A stretch of DNA of 64,000 nt from CAVUNY01 sp963843535 (GTDB lineage Bacteria > Chloroflexota > Anaerolineae > Anaerolineales > Anaerolineaceae): positions 558,001 to 622,000 of the forward strand of contig CAWJKU010000001.1 in assembly GCA_963843535.1 (NCBI GenBank), read 5' to 3'. A program made the translations under genes and the position numbers. The notes beneath the pieces are model-generated. The model did not search any database. It was not told the origin of the DNA and saw nothing but the letters and a program-made list of their open reading frames with translations. Positions 42,355-50,446 of the stretch are shown here, piece after piece (the stretch's first letter is position 1; each line of letters starts with the position of its first letter).

Positions 42355-43386
42355 TCAGCGGGCTAGTTTTCCGCTGTTTTCGGTCATGGGCGGCGGTCCG
42401 CTGGAACGGCGGACGATGATCTCGACCGGCAGGACAATTTCGCGCGGGGGGGCCGCGGCCTTTTGGAAGAGCCGTTCCAGGAGCAATTGGGTGGCCTGAC
42501 TGCCCAGGGTATAAGCGGGTTGGGCAGCGGTGGTAAAGAAAGGTTCGATGGTCAGTTCGGGGGGAATGTCGTCGAAGCAGACCAGTGAGATGTCTAGGGG
42601 AACACGAAGAGCCGCGGCCTGAACGGCGCGCAGTGCGCCGGTTGCGATCAGGTTATTCCCGGCGAACAGGGCGGTGGGGCGCGGAGAGCGGTTCAGCGCC
42701 TGCCGGGCCATTTCTGAACCGCTGGCGTAGGTATAATCTCCGTAAATGATCCCGCAGGAGCCGGCGCAGTCGTTTTCATCAACCGCCTGGTTAAAGCCTG
42801 CGGCGCGGTCTGCCGCAGTGGGAACATCCGCCGGGCCGCTCAACAGGGTGATGCGGCGGTGGCCTAATTCAAACAGCACCTGGGCCAGGCGGTAGGCGCC
42901 GCCGAACGAATCTCCGCGCACGGTATCTTCGTTCAAGCCGGCGATGCGCCGGTCGAGCACCACGACCGGAACGCCTTGCTGGCGGATGCGTTCGACCAGC
43001 GCGGCTCCATCACTGCGCGGAACCAATAGAATGCCGTCCACCTGTTTTTGCAGCAGCAGGCGAATTGTATCGGATTGGATGGTCTCGTTTTCGTCGGTGT
43101 TGCACAGAATCACGCTGTAGCCTGCCTGGCGAGCAGTATCCTCCACCCCGCGGGCGACGCGTGTCCAAAACGGGTTGGTGATGTCGATCAGGACCAGGGC
43201 CAGGGTTTCCGTGCGTTTCGCGCGAAAATTGCGCGCCAGCACGTTGGGTACGTAGTTCATTTCGGAGATGACTTTTTCAACGCGAGCCCGGGTTTCCGCG
43301 CTGACCAGGCCGGTGCGGTTGAGCACGCGGGAGACGGTGATCGGGGAAACGCCTGCCAGGCGGGCGACTTCACGAATGGTAGCCAC
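42355..43386 (-). CDS. LacI-family transcriptional regulator of the sugar locus
   Basis: From GTG 43386 the protein has 343 residues: HTH (TIREVARLAGVSPITVSRVL) with the hinge helix (YVPNVLARNF), then a periplasmic-binding-protein-like effector domain (ALVLIDITNPFWTRVARGVED, VCFDDIPPELTIEPFFTTAAQP). It should repress its own transcript and fucI until a sugar effector binds; fucose or rhamnose derivatives are plausible. The upstream promoter and palindromic operator fit. A longer frame to 43515 would run through that operator and promoter and is rejected. Confidence 0.9.
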   Translation of the reverse strand: MATIREVARLAGVSPITVSRVLNRTGLVSAETRARVEKVISEMNYVPNVLARNFRAKRTETLALVLIDITNPFWTRVARGVEDTARQAGYSVILCNTDENETIQSDTIRLLLQKQVDGILLVPRSDGAALVERIRQQGVPVVVLDRRIAGLNEDTVRGDSFGGAYRLAQVLFELGHRRITLLSGPADVPTAADRAAGFNQAVDENDCAGSCGIIYGDYTYASGSEMARQALNRSPRPTALFAGNNLIATGALRAVQAAALRVPLDISLVCFDDIPPELTIEPFFTTAAQPAYTLGSQATQLLLERLFQKAAAPPREIVLPVEIIVRRSSGPPPMTENSGKLAR

Positions 43387-43425
43387 GCACACACCTTTCG
43401 AAAGGAGAGCCAGCAGCCAGTGAAA

Positions 43426-43461
43426 ACAATGATACCGGTAACATGTTACCGGTATCATTGT
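43426..43461. promoter_or_regulatory. 36-bp perfect palindrome, LacI operator
   Basis: The half-site ACAATGATACCGGTAACA is mirrored exactly, with ATACCGGTAAC in each arm and TGTTACCGGTAT opposite. It covers the end of the -10 and the predicted start of the LacI promoter. Such length and perfection are unusual for a LacI-type site (commonly 16-20 bp). Confidence 0.82.
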
Positions 43462-43485
43462 AGCATCAAGGGTGATCAATTTCAA
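43457..43485 (-). promoter_or_regulatory. Promoter of the lacI-fucI operon
   Basis: Minus strand TTGAAA (43480-43485), 17 bases, TACAAT (43457-43462) with TGC before it. The -10 overlaps the operator edge by five bases, and the start near 43450 lies within the palindrome, so repressor binding would block polymerase. Confidence 0.78.
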
Positions 43486-43551
43486 CCAGGTATTGGATTG
43501 TGGGGGTGGGGCCATCGATTCCCGAAAAATTGACGCACACCCTTGGATTAG

Positions 43552-46425
43552 TCAGGAACCTGAAATCGGAACGTATTTATGCTGGAGCAGGTCGAATTCC
43601 TGGCCCTCGAAGGAGCGGATCAGGGTGGTGTAAATACGCAGGGCGAGCATATTCCCCGCCGGGCGCAGCTCGGTCCGCTCGACTTCAACCTCGTATGGTC
43701 CCCAGGGAAGGGCATGCGCGGGCCCGCCGTTAAAAATCACCTGGCAGGCCTCGTGTAAAGGTGCGGGAAAATCCAGCCTCACGCGCAGCCGGGGATCTGC
43801 GGGTAGGGTTGCCAGATCAAACATCGCCCGGTATTCGATCACCCCGGCGTAAAAAGGCAGTTTATTTTCGGAGTAACTTTCAAATTTTCCCTGAGTAGGC
43901 CGCCCGGTCAGGCGCATAGGGCTGGTGGATACACCGAAATCTCCCGCCAGGTACAGGGGATTGAGCAGTCCGCCGTCTGGCTGACTGGTTTTCAGGGTGA
44001 CGGTCAGGGTATTTCTTCCGGGCTTGAGCCAGCGGTTGAGCGGCAGCCCCAGGCTGCCGCGGACGTGCGCCTGGGTAGGCTGGAAATCGCCTTCACCCAA
44101 CGGTGGGGACTGGTTGACGATCAGCGACCAATCGCCCACGATCGAGCCCGGTTCCATCACCAGCTCCACCGGTCCCGGATAATCCAGCTCAAACGAGGCT
44201 TCGTAGCGTAAATTCAGCTCCGGCCAGGATAGGAGCGGAGGTGTGCCAAAAACGCGGCTGACGCGCGGCGCAAAGCGCAGACCGCCACCTTCGAGCTGGT
44301 TGGCAAGCGGCACAGCCGGTACGCTCGCGGATTGGAGGACAGCGCCGGATTCATCCAGCAGCGACAGCTGCCATTCATAGATCCGGGCAAGGTTGGCCGA
44401 GCGCGGGTAGATTTCCATTTTTTCAGGGACCGAAACGGGAATAACCGGCAGCTGTGGGGCCGGGGCGGGCGCAGGCGCGGCTTCCAGCAGGCAGGCTTCG
44501 AAAGGCGCAAAGGCCCGCGAAAACCGCTCCTGGTGAACTTCAAGGCGCGGGCCTACCTGGGAATCCAAAGGAATCTCAACCAGGGGGAGGCCGGAATCCA
44601 GCTCTACGATCTGAGCCAGGGCGGAAACATTCAACACCAGCCACAGCGTTCGCCCAGCACGGCAGCGCTGCACGGACCACAGGGCCGGGTTTTCGACCCC
44701 TGCCGAGCGTAAGCTCAGGCTGGGACGCAGCGTTTGGCCAAGCTCTGCGAGCAGGTTTGCTGCCTGAAAATCAACCGGGCAGCGCACCACCAGGCCGCCG
44801 TTGCGGGCGAAGAGGTCCAGCCACTCGGCCAGCGGGGGTTCGATGTACTGCATCGGCGGCAGAAGGACAGCCTGGAATGTCACGTCCTTAATCATCACCT
44901 GGCCGGACGCAAGCGCGCCGGACGCGAGCAGATCCGTATCGACGATATGAAAATCGAGGTGAGCGCCCATCAAGGCGTGCATCAGGCGCTCATAAGCGGC
45001 GCGGTCGGCCGGGGCAGGTAGCCCGGCGGAAGGATCCACCAGGGCTAGCTGGGCGTTAATATAGGTCTGGTCGAAGGCCTGGCCGATGCGTTCCACCCGG
45101 TCGGAGAGATGCTTAAACAGCGGCCAGAACGGCTCCTGGAAAAATAAGGACGGCGGGGCGTCATGTTTGCGCAAATTGTGGGTGGAATAGAAAAAGCCGT
45201 GGGGCACCAGGTAGCGAATCCCCAGGAGCAGCTGGGCGTCGGCCATCCAACGGATATCTTCGAGGGTGGCGCTCCACCCCAGGCTGTGGTAGCACTCATC
45301 CAGGGCGCCGTCTTTGCCGTAGAAATAAGCCGCCGAAGCCGTGGCTTTGGCATTCTGGCGCAGCGCAGGCTGAAGCAGGTCGAGCATCCCTCCGGCCTTG
45401 ACGTGCCCGGGTTCGCAGCCGGGGATATCCTGGTAGCGGAGCTGTGAAAAGCGCAGCGAGGGCTTTTCCGCAGCATAGGCGATACCATGTGCGCGGCACC
45501 AGGTGGAAATGGGCTCTTCAAAAGCTGCGCCAAAAAGCTTCAGCTTTAACCGGTGCAGATCGGCACTCACCCGGATGTGTTCGGGATGGGCTGTGTCCTG
45601 CAGAGCTGGCAGCAGCCCCAGGAGGTCGCGACCGTATTCCGCCTGAAACGCCTCCGGCAGCCGGGGTGACCATCCGGCGACAACCTCATCCGTGAATATC
45701 CAGCGAATGGTTTTACCGAACTCGTCCCCCAGGCGCTGGAAGTAACGCTGATGGGTGAGCTCGATAAAACGGTCGACCGTCTGGCGGTTGAGCATATCGG
45801 CGAAGTTGTGCCAGTATTTGTGCTGCTCCACCACGCTCTGCACGCTGGCATAAATCCGCCAGCTGCCAGGGGGTATAACTGCCTGCAGGGTGGGGCGCGG
45901 GCGGTTGGCAAAATAACGCTTCTGGTTGTAGCGGGTCAGCCCGGTCTCCTGGTATGAATCCTCTTCGAGAACCACGCCGACCGCGGGCAGGAGGTCGAGC
46001 GGTCGATCCCAATCGACCTGGCCTTCCCTTAGCGGATAGGCGAACAGGGCCAGAACCTTGCCGTGAGGCAGGGCCAGGCGCATGTGCCCGCCCTGTACAT
46101 CAAATACGCGCTGGATGAGCTCTGTGGCCAGGTTTTGCGGATCGCCAAGGATGACCATGCCCCCGGCGACCCCGCTGGGATAGGGATATTCATCGTACAG
46201 GTGAACGTACAGGCCGCGTTCGCGGGCGGCTTCCACCGCTGTGGCTACTTTGTCCAGAAATGCTTCGGAAAGGTAAGCTGGATCTTTGAGCCCCTGGCGG
46301 GAATGGATAAAAAATCCCCGGATGCCTTGATCAGCCATCTGGGACACCTGCCAACGAATTTCATCGGCGGTGATCGTATCATTCCAGAACCAGAAAGGGT
46401 AAAAGCCGGCAGGTAATGGTTTCAT
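43552..46425 (-). CDS. GH106-like large glycoside hydrolase (alpha-L-rhamnosidase-like)
   Basis: The 957-residue protein begins with FYPFWFWNDTITADEIRWQV and GIRGFFIHSRQGL, the N-terminal TIM-barrel wording of the GH106-related family. Further conserved-looking acidic sites are TIRWIFTDEVVAGW and DECYHSLGWSATLEDIRWM. A jelly-roll-like C-terminus (from about 750) holds ELNLRYEASFELDYPGPVEL and a final beta-sandwich. No signal peptide is seen. GH106 enzymes release alpha-L-rhamnose, often from pectin-like chains; the subfamily cannot be fixed. Position beside LacI and fucI suggests breakdown of deoxyhexose-rich glycan. GGGAG lies ahead of the ATG. Confidence 0.65.
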   Translation of the reverse strand: MKPLPAGFYPFWFWNDTITADEIRWQVSQMADQGIRGFFIHSRQGLKDPAYLSEAFLDKVATAVEAARERGLYVHLYDEYPYPSGVAGGMVILGDPQNLATELIQRVFDVQGGHMRLALPHGKVLALFAYPLREGQVDWDRPLDLLPAVGVVLEEDSYQETGLTRYNQKRYFANRPRPTLQAVIPPGSWRIYASVQSVVEQHKYWHNFADMLNRQTVDRFIELTHQRYFQRLGDEFGKTIRWIFTDEVVAGWSPRLPEAFQAEYGRDLLGLLPALQDTAHPEHIRVSADLHRLKLKLFGAAFEEPISTWCRAHGIAYAAEKPSLRFSQLRYQDIPGCEPGHVKAGGMLDLLQPALRQNAKATASAAYFYGKDGALDECYHSLGWSATLEDIRWMADAQLLLGIRYLVPHGFFYSTHNLRKHDAPPSLFFQEPFWPLFKHLSDRVERIGQAFDQTYINAQLALVDPSAGLPAPADRAAYERLMHALMGAHLDFHIVDTDLLASGALASGQVMIKDVTFQAVLLPPMQYIEPPLAEWLDLFARNGGLVVRCPVDFQAANLLAELGQTLRPSLSLRSAGVENPALWSVQRCRAGRTLWLVLNVSALAQIVELDSGLPLVEIPLDSQVGPRLEVHQERFSRAFAPFEACLLEAAPAPAPAPQLPVIPVSVPEKMEIYPRSANLARIYEWQLSLLDESGAVLQSASVPAVPLANQLEGGGLRFAPRVSRVFGTPPLLSWPELNLRYEASFELDYPGPVELVMEPGSIVGDWSLIVNQSPPLGEGDFQPTQAHVRGSLGLPLNRWLKPGRNTLTVTLKTSQPDGGLLNPLYLAGDFGVSTSPMRLTGRPTQGKFESYSENKLPFYAGVIEYRAMFDLATLPADPRLRVRLDFPAPLHEACQVIFNGGPAHALPWGPYEVEVERTELRPAGNMLALRIYTTLIRSFEGQEFDLLQHKYVPISGS

Positions 46426-46482
46426 GAGACCTTTTCTCCCACCAAAATTGTACCCAATTTATCGTGGAGAATACCTTTTTTA

Positions 46483-46545
46483 ATATTCGGGTGTTTTTTC
46501 GATGCGCCGAAGGCGCTTCGAAAAAACACCCTGGCATCATTCGCC
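46483..46545. repeat. Dispersed palindromic intergenic repeat, copy 2
   Basis: A 20-bp inverted repeat with one mismatch and GAA loop occupies 46489-46531 and matches copy 1 at 595-655, including ATATTCGGGTG on the left and GGCATC on the right. Confidence 0.7.
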
Positions 46546-46814
46546 GAACACGAAGTGCACCCTCGGGTGGGTGCGCTCACCCACCGCAGGTGTGCTTCGC
46601 ATGCACTCCCTGGCACTCCCCGGCACCTGCATCCGGGGCAGGTGTGCACGCCACATCGTCCCGATGTCCTCGCCCGAAGGGCGTACCTCGCGTATACGGG
46701 AAGGCAAGTGCGCGTCACACGAAGTGCACCTTTGGCGGTGTGCAAGCGTCGCGTGCGTGGTCCGCGACAGCGCGAGCGGCTTTTGACCGGTGGAATGACA
46801 GCGGCCTGGGCATA

Positions 46815-46823
46815 TGGTAAGAT
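46815..46823 (+). promoter_or_regulatory. Extended -10 of the MFS gene
   Basis: TGGTAAGAT ends 22 bases before ATG 46846. The in-frame ATG at 46822 lies inside it and so is not the start. Confidence 0.5.
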
Positions 46824-46845
46824 GAGGAAAAGCCATCAGGTGGAT

Positions 46846-48060
46846 ATGCGGCGCTCTCCTCTTATTTTTATTTTTATCACAGTCCTGGTCGACATGCTGG
46901 GTTACGGCATGGTGCTGCCGCTGCTGCCTTTTTACGTCCAGCAGCAAGAGGGCAGCGCGCTCGCGGTGGGGTTGTTGGGATCGCTGTACGCGGTCATGCA
47001 GTTAGCCTGTGGGCCGGTGCTGGGCGGGTTATCCGACCGGTTTGGCCGCCGGCCGGTGCTGTTGATCTGCCTGGCGGGGACCTCATTAGCATTTATCCTG
47101 CTCGGGTTGGCCAATACCCTGCAGCTCGTCTTTCTGGCGGTGATGCTGGATGGGATCACCGGGGGCAACCTGACGACCGCCTATGCTTATATTGCCGACA
47201 TCACCTCCGCGGATGAAAGGTCGCGAGGGATGAGCCTGGTTGGGGCCGCCTACGGCCTGGGAATGATTGGCGGCCCGGCAGCCGGTGGATTATTGAGCGC
47301 CTACGGGCTGGCGGTACCGGCCTTGGCCGCGGCGGCAGTGGCTCTGATGAATGTGCTTTTCGGATTTTTTGTTTTACCCGAATCGCTGCCAAAAGATAAG
47401 TGGGTGAAGGCGATTCACTGGAAGGGATTGCACCTGGTCGCACAGCTGGGCAGCCTGCCCAGGCTGGGGGCGAGCCGCCTGCTGCTGGCGGCGATATTCT
47501 CCCTCAACCTGGCATTTGCCGGGCTGCAAACCAATTTCCCTTTATTCAGCCAGGCGCGGTTCGAGTGGGGCAGCGTGAAAAATGGGATCTTTTTCGCTTT
47601 CGTGGGGGTCAGCGCGGTGTTTGTCCAGGGGGTGCTGTATCGTTGGATTCACCCACGCCTGGGTGAAAGGCGGATGGCAAGAATTGGCTTGTTATTAATG
47701 GCCGTTGGCCTGGTCGGCGGGGTTCTTTCGCCGGTCGATTGGCTGCTTTTTCCGTGTATTGGATTGGTCGTAATGGGGAGCGGCGTCAGCATCCCTTCTA
47801 TAACAGGCCTGCTCTCCAGGGCGGTGGAAGCCGGCGCCCAGGGCCGTTTGATGGGCGGGATGCAGGCGCTGCTCAGCCTGACAGCGATCATAGGACCGGC
47901 AACGGCTGGCCTGGTCTTTGAACGGATCAGCATTTTTGCGCCTTACCTGCTGGGAGCGGCGCTGGTCCTGTTGGCCTTTGGGCTGGTGAGCCGGTGGAAT
48001 CCGCACGAACCGCGCAATGAGGTCGTTCAAACCAGCGCGGTCCCTGTTCAGGAACCGTAA
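46846..48060 (+). CDS. MFS drug-efflux transporter (TetA/DHA1-like)
   Basis: The 404-residue protein has twelve predicted membrane helices and the DHA1 motifs: motif A GGLSDRFGRRPVLL between helices 2 and 3, and the GGPAAGGLLSAYG motif C after helix 5. The first helix FIFITVLVDMLGYGMVLPLL with its Asp is typical of TetA-like proton antiporters. AGGTGG precedes the ATG at 46846. Substrate cannot be told. It has no regulator gene beside it. Confidence 0.85.
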   Translation: MRRSPLIFIFITVLVDMLGYGMVLPLLPFYVQQQEGSALAVGLLGSLYAVMQLACGPVLGGLSDRFGRRPVLLICLAGTSLAFILLGLANTLQLVFLAVMLDGITGGNLTTAYAYIADITSADERSRGMSLVGAAYGLGMIGGPAAGGLLSAYGLAVPALAAAAVALMNVLFGFFVLPESLPKDKWVKAIHWKGLHLVAQLGSLPRLGASRLLLAAIFSLNLAFAGLQTNFPLFSQARFEWGSVKNGIFFAFVGVSAVFVQGVLYRWIHPRLGERRMARIGLLLMAVGLVGGVLSPVDWLLFPCIGLVVMGSGVSIPSITGLLSRAVEAGAQGRLMGGMQALLSLTAIIGPATAGLVFERISIFAPYLLGAALVLLAFGLVSRWNPHEPRNEVVQTSAVPVQEP

Positions 48061-48180
48061 ACCATAATAAAACGATTGACCAGGCCAAACGCGTTTCCTT
48101 TTTTGATAATTTACCACGAAGGGCACGATACACAAGGTACGCCCTACGGGCGAGAACACATAGAAAAATTCATTTTGTGT

Positions 48181-48207
48181 GGTCCACGAAGTGAGAACAG
48201 CTTATGG
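48181..48207 (+). repeat. 27-bp dispersed repeat, copy 2
   Basis: GGTCCACGAAGTGAGAACAG plus CTTATGG, 25 of 27 identical to 658-684. It lies in the gap between the convergent MFS and glycosyltransferase genes. The rest of this gap (48061-48251) shows nothing else of note. Confidence 0.55.
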
Positions 48208-48251
48208 GATGAACCGGTCGTCGCGAGGCGTACAGAGCGAAAGCGTTTTTT

Positions 48252-49523
48252 TTACAAATAGTTATTGATTAATGCCGCTGCCTGGCGAGCGCCGCTTTCG
48301 TCGTGGATCAAGGCGCCTAAATGCCGGGCCTGATCCGCCAGGGACGGATCGCCGACCAGCTGTTCCAGCCCAGCCGCCAACTTTGACCCATCCAGTGAAC
48401 GCTGCAGTATGGGCTGCGGTCCGGCGCCCAGGGAATACACCCGATTGGCCCAAAAGAACTGGTCAGCTGCCAGAGGGACGACCAGCGAGGGGATGCCCGC
48501 GCGTAAGGCTGCCGCGGTGGTGCCGGCTCCACCGTGGTGCACGGCGCCAGCGCAGCGCGCGAAGAGCCAGGAATGAGGTGTATTACGGGCGAAAAATACA
48601 GCCCTTGTATCAAACGAATCGGGAAAATCCGCGCGGGGAAGGTCGATCACGGCCCGGACTGAGATCTGATTGAGCGCCTGGGTAATTACTGCGATGGCCG
48701 CCTGTTTGCGGCGGAGGCCGGTGCTGCCAAAACCAATATAGAACGGGACCTCGCCCGAGACCAGGAACTGCTCCAGGTCCGAGGGCGGGCGCCAGGCAAG
48801 CGGCGGATCGAGGAACCAGAAACCGGCCAGGCGGTGGGTATCCGGCCAGTCTGAGGGGCGAGGCACGATGTGGGGGGAGAAGGCGTATAAAACGTGAGCC
48901 TGCTTTTTGTATAATCCTGCGGCCGGACCGGAAAATGATGCCGGTGAAAAGCGGACCTCGGATCGAAGCCATTGCTTAATCAAGCCGCGCCACGGCAGCC
49001 AGATGGCCTGTTCGACCAGAAAATAACTGAAACGGTTGAGCGGCGGCCAATTGGGCAGGCGAGCCGGCAGCAGGCTGCAGGGAAAAGCTGCCGTGCGGCT
49101 GAACGGCTGCATCAGGGCGTAGATGCATGGGATGTCCAATGCCTCGGCGATATACGCGCCCCATAGGGTGGGCAAGCCGATCACCACTGACCCGGCGCCC
49201 TGGCAAACCGTCCAGGCGGAGCGCAGCATCTGCCGGAATACCGGTCGGGCCGCTCTCAGGTAGCGGAAAGTTGCATCCAGGCTGCGCAAAATATTACCGT
49301 CATAGCTTAACGCAGACTGCCCACCCGGGTGAGTCATTAACGCACTGGGGTTGCCATCCAATGGGATGAACGGCAAATCATACTGGCTGACCCAGCTGTG
49401 GAAGGCAGGATCGGAAGCCAGCCGGACGGGAATACCCCTCTCCTGCAGGGCGAGGGCGAGGGCCACATACGGCTGTACGTCCCCGCGAGTGCCCGTCGTC
49501 AGCAGCACAACCGGTCTGCTCAT
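48252..49523 (-). CDS. GT1 family glycosyltransferase (UGT/sterol-glucosyltransferase-like)
   Basis: The roughly 423-residue protein has the GT-B fold of UDP-glucuronosyl/macrolide/sterol glucosyltransferases: N-terminal VVLLTTGTRGDVQPYVALAL with the catalytic-loop His region, and the nucleotide-sugar site VHHGGAGTTAAALRAGIP followed by PLAADQFFWANRV. Such enzymes glycosylate lipids, sterols, terpenoids or macrolides. It ends the four-gene operon with a methyltransferase before it. ATG 49523 is taken over TTG 49553 because the latter would overlap the methyltransferase stop; no strong ribosome site is present for either. Confidence 0.85.
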   Translation of the reverse strand: MSRPVVLLTTGTRGDVQPYVALALALQERGIPVRLASDPAFHSWVSQYDLPFIPLDGNPSALMTHPGGQSALSYDGNILRSLDATFRYLRAARPVFRQMLRSAWTVCQGAGSVVIGLPTLWGAYIAEALDIPCIYALMQPFSRTAAFPCSLLPARLPNWPPLNRFSYFLVEQAIWLPWRGLIKQWLRSEVRFSPASFSGPAAGLYKKQAHVLYAFSPHIVPRPSDWPDTHRLAGFWFLDPPLAWRPPSDLEQFLVSGEVPFYIGFGSTGLRRKQAAIAVITQALNQISVRAVIDLPRADFPDSFDTRAVFFARNTPHSWLFARCAGAVHHGGAGTTAAALRAGIPSLVVPLAADQFFWANRVYSLGAGPQPILQRSLDGSKLAAGLEQLVGDPSLADQARHLGALIHDESGARQAAALINNYL

Positions 49524-49536
49524 CGCGCTGCCGGGT

Positions 49537-50406
49537 TCATGCCCGCCTCTCAAACACCAGCAGATGATATTCTACCAGCCCGCCTTTCAGACAGTGCTGC
49601 AGTGCCAGGCTGCCCACCATGCTGCCCCAAATCGCGTGGCGCTGCGGCAGGTTGGAGCCAAATTTCAGGAGCGGGTTAACGGCCCAATTGGGGACGGTGC
49701 GTAACCTCAAACAGGCGGTCAGATTCTGGTCGCGTACCAGGACAAGCCCAAGCGAGGCGGCTTCAGCCGCGACCCAGGCTGGCGACCGCAGTCCCGGTAT
49801 GCGCCAGCCATGCTGGTAAGCATCCAGCCAGAGGGAATGCGGCCCTGTTTTTGGATGGATCTCATCCGACAAGAAATCGTCTATCAAGACCAGCCGCCCG
49901 CCGGGCCGCAGCAGGCGGGCAGTTTCCGCGAGGTAGTGGGTTGGGTATGGGGCATGAACGAACGCTTCGATGGAATACGCCAGGTCAATGGCTTTCGCCG
50001 GCAAAGGCGCGGCTTGAAAATCGGAGATAACGAACCGGCAGTCCTGGCGGTGGTTTTCTTTCTGAGCAAGGTTATCTGCCGTACGGGCCTGGGCAGGGCT
50101 GATGGTTATGCCGATTGCGTATGTGCGAATGGGGATTTTCTTAAGCAGCGCAAATAACGTCCCCCCGATGCCGCAGCCCAGATCCGCCAGGCGCAGGGGA
50201 GGGGATTGATCATGATGGAGGAGTTCATGGATTTCCTGCCAGACCAGCTCGTTCGAGGCGGCGAGGGCCTGATCTAATTTCGCGACACCAGGCAGCCATA
50301 ATGCCCGATGGATTGATTGAGCCCGGTTAGAACCGCCAAATAATGTAAAGAGGCGGGTATTTTGATCGTAGTATTGGCGAACAGATTGGGCAGTTATGCG
50401 CGACAT
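49537..50406 (-). CDS. SAM-dependent methyltransferase (class I)
   Basis: The 289-residue protein has motif I RLADLGCGIGGTLFALL, the acidic end of beta-2 in YAIGITISPAQ, and motif IV/post LRPGGRLVLIDDFL. The N-terminal QSVRQYYDQNTRLFTLFGG resembles the lid of tocopherol and sarcosine-type C/O-methyltransferases, which act on hydrophobic or small-molecule acceptors. ATG 50406 follows an in-frame ATG at 50421. It sits 13 bases before the glycosyltransferase, so the two probably decorate the same small molecule or lipid (inference). Confidence 0.82.
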   Translation of the reverse strand: MSRITAQSVRQYYDQNTRLFTLFGGSNRAQSIHRALWLPGVAKLDQALAASNELVWQEIHELLHHDQSPPLRLADLGCGIGGTLFALLKKIPIRTYAIGITISPAQARTADNLAQKENHRQDCRFVISDFQAAPLPAKAIDLAYSIEAFVHAPYPTHYLAETARLLRPGGRLVLIDDFLSDEIHPKTGPHSLWLDAYQHGWRIPGLRSPAWVAAEAASLGLVLVRDQNLTACLRLRTVPNWAVNPLLKFGSNLPQRHAIWGSMVGSLALQHCLKGGLVEYHLLVFERRA

Positions 50407-50446
50407 GAACTTTCGAACCAACCGGGCCGGTGCGCTGGAGAGCGGT

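Larger units (their letters stand above)
46426..46845. other. 420-base intergenic region: palindrome and GC-rich repeats
   Basis: Between the divergent hydrolase and MFS genes. It contains the palindromic repeat (46483-46545), then about 230 GC-rich bases built of small inverted repeats: GGTGGGTG/CACCCACC near 46563-46582 and GCACCTG/CAGGTG near 46621-46648, and two copies of CGAAGTGCACC at about 46550 and 46720. Six-frame ORFs here look fortuitous. The MFS promoter lies at the end. Confidence 0.5.

Noticed and set aside
46464..46842. ORFs across the GC-rich region before the MFS gene
   Set aside because: Several frames are open only because the region is GC-rich and repetitive; all lack ribosome sites and cross the promoter or the palindrome.
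46822..46845. Earlier ATG for the MFS gene
   Set aside because: The ATG at 46822 lies inside the predicted -10 element; ATG 46846 has AGGTGG ahead.
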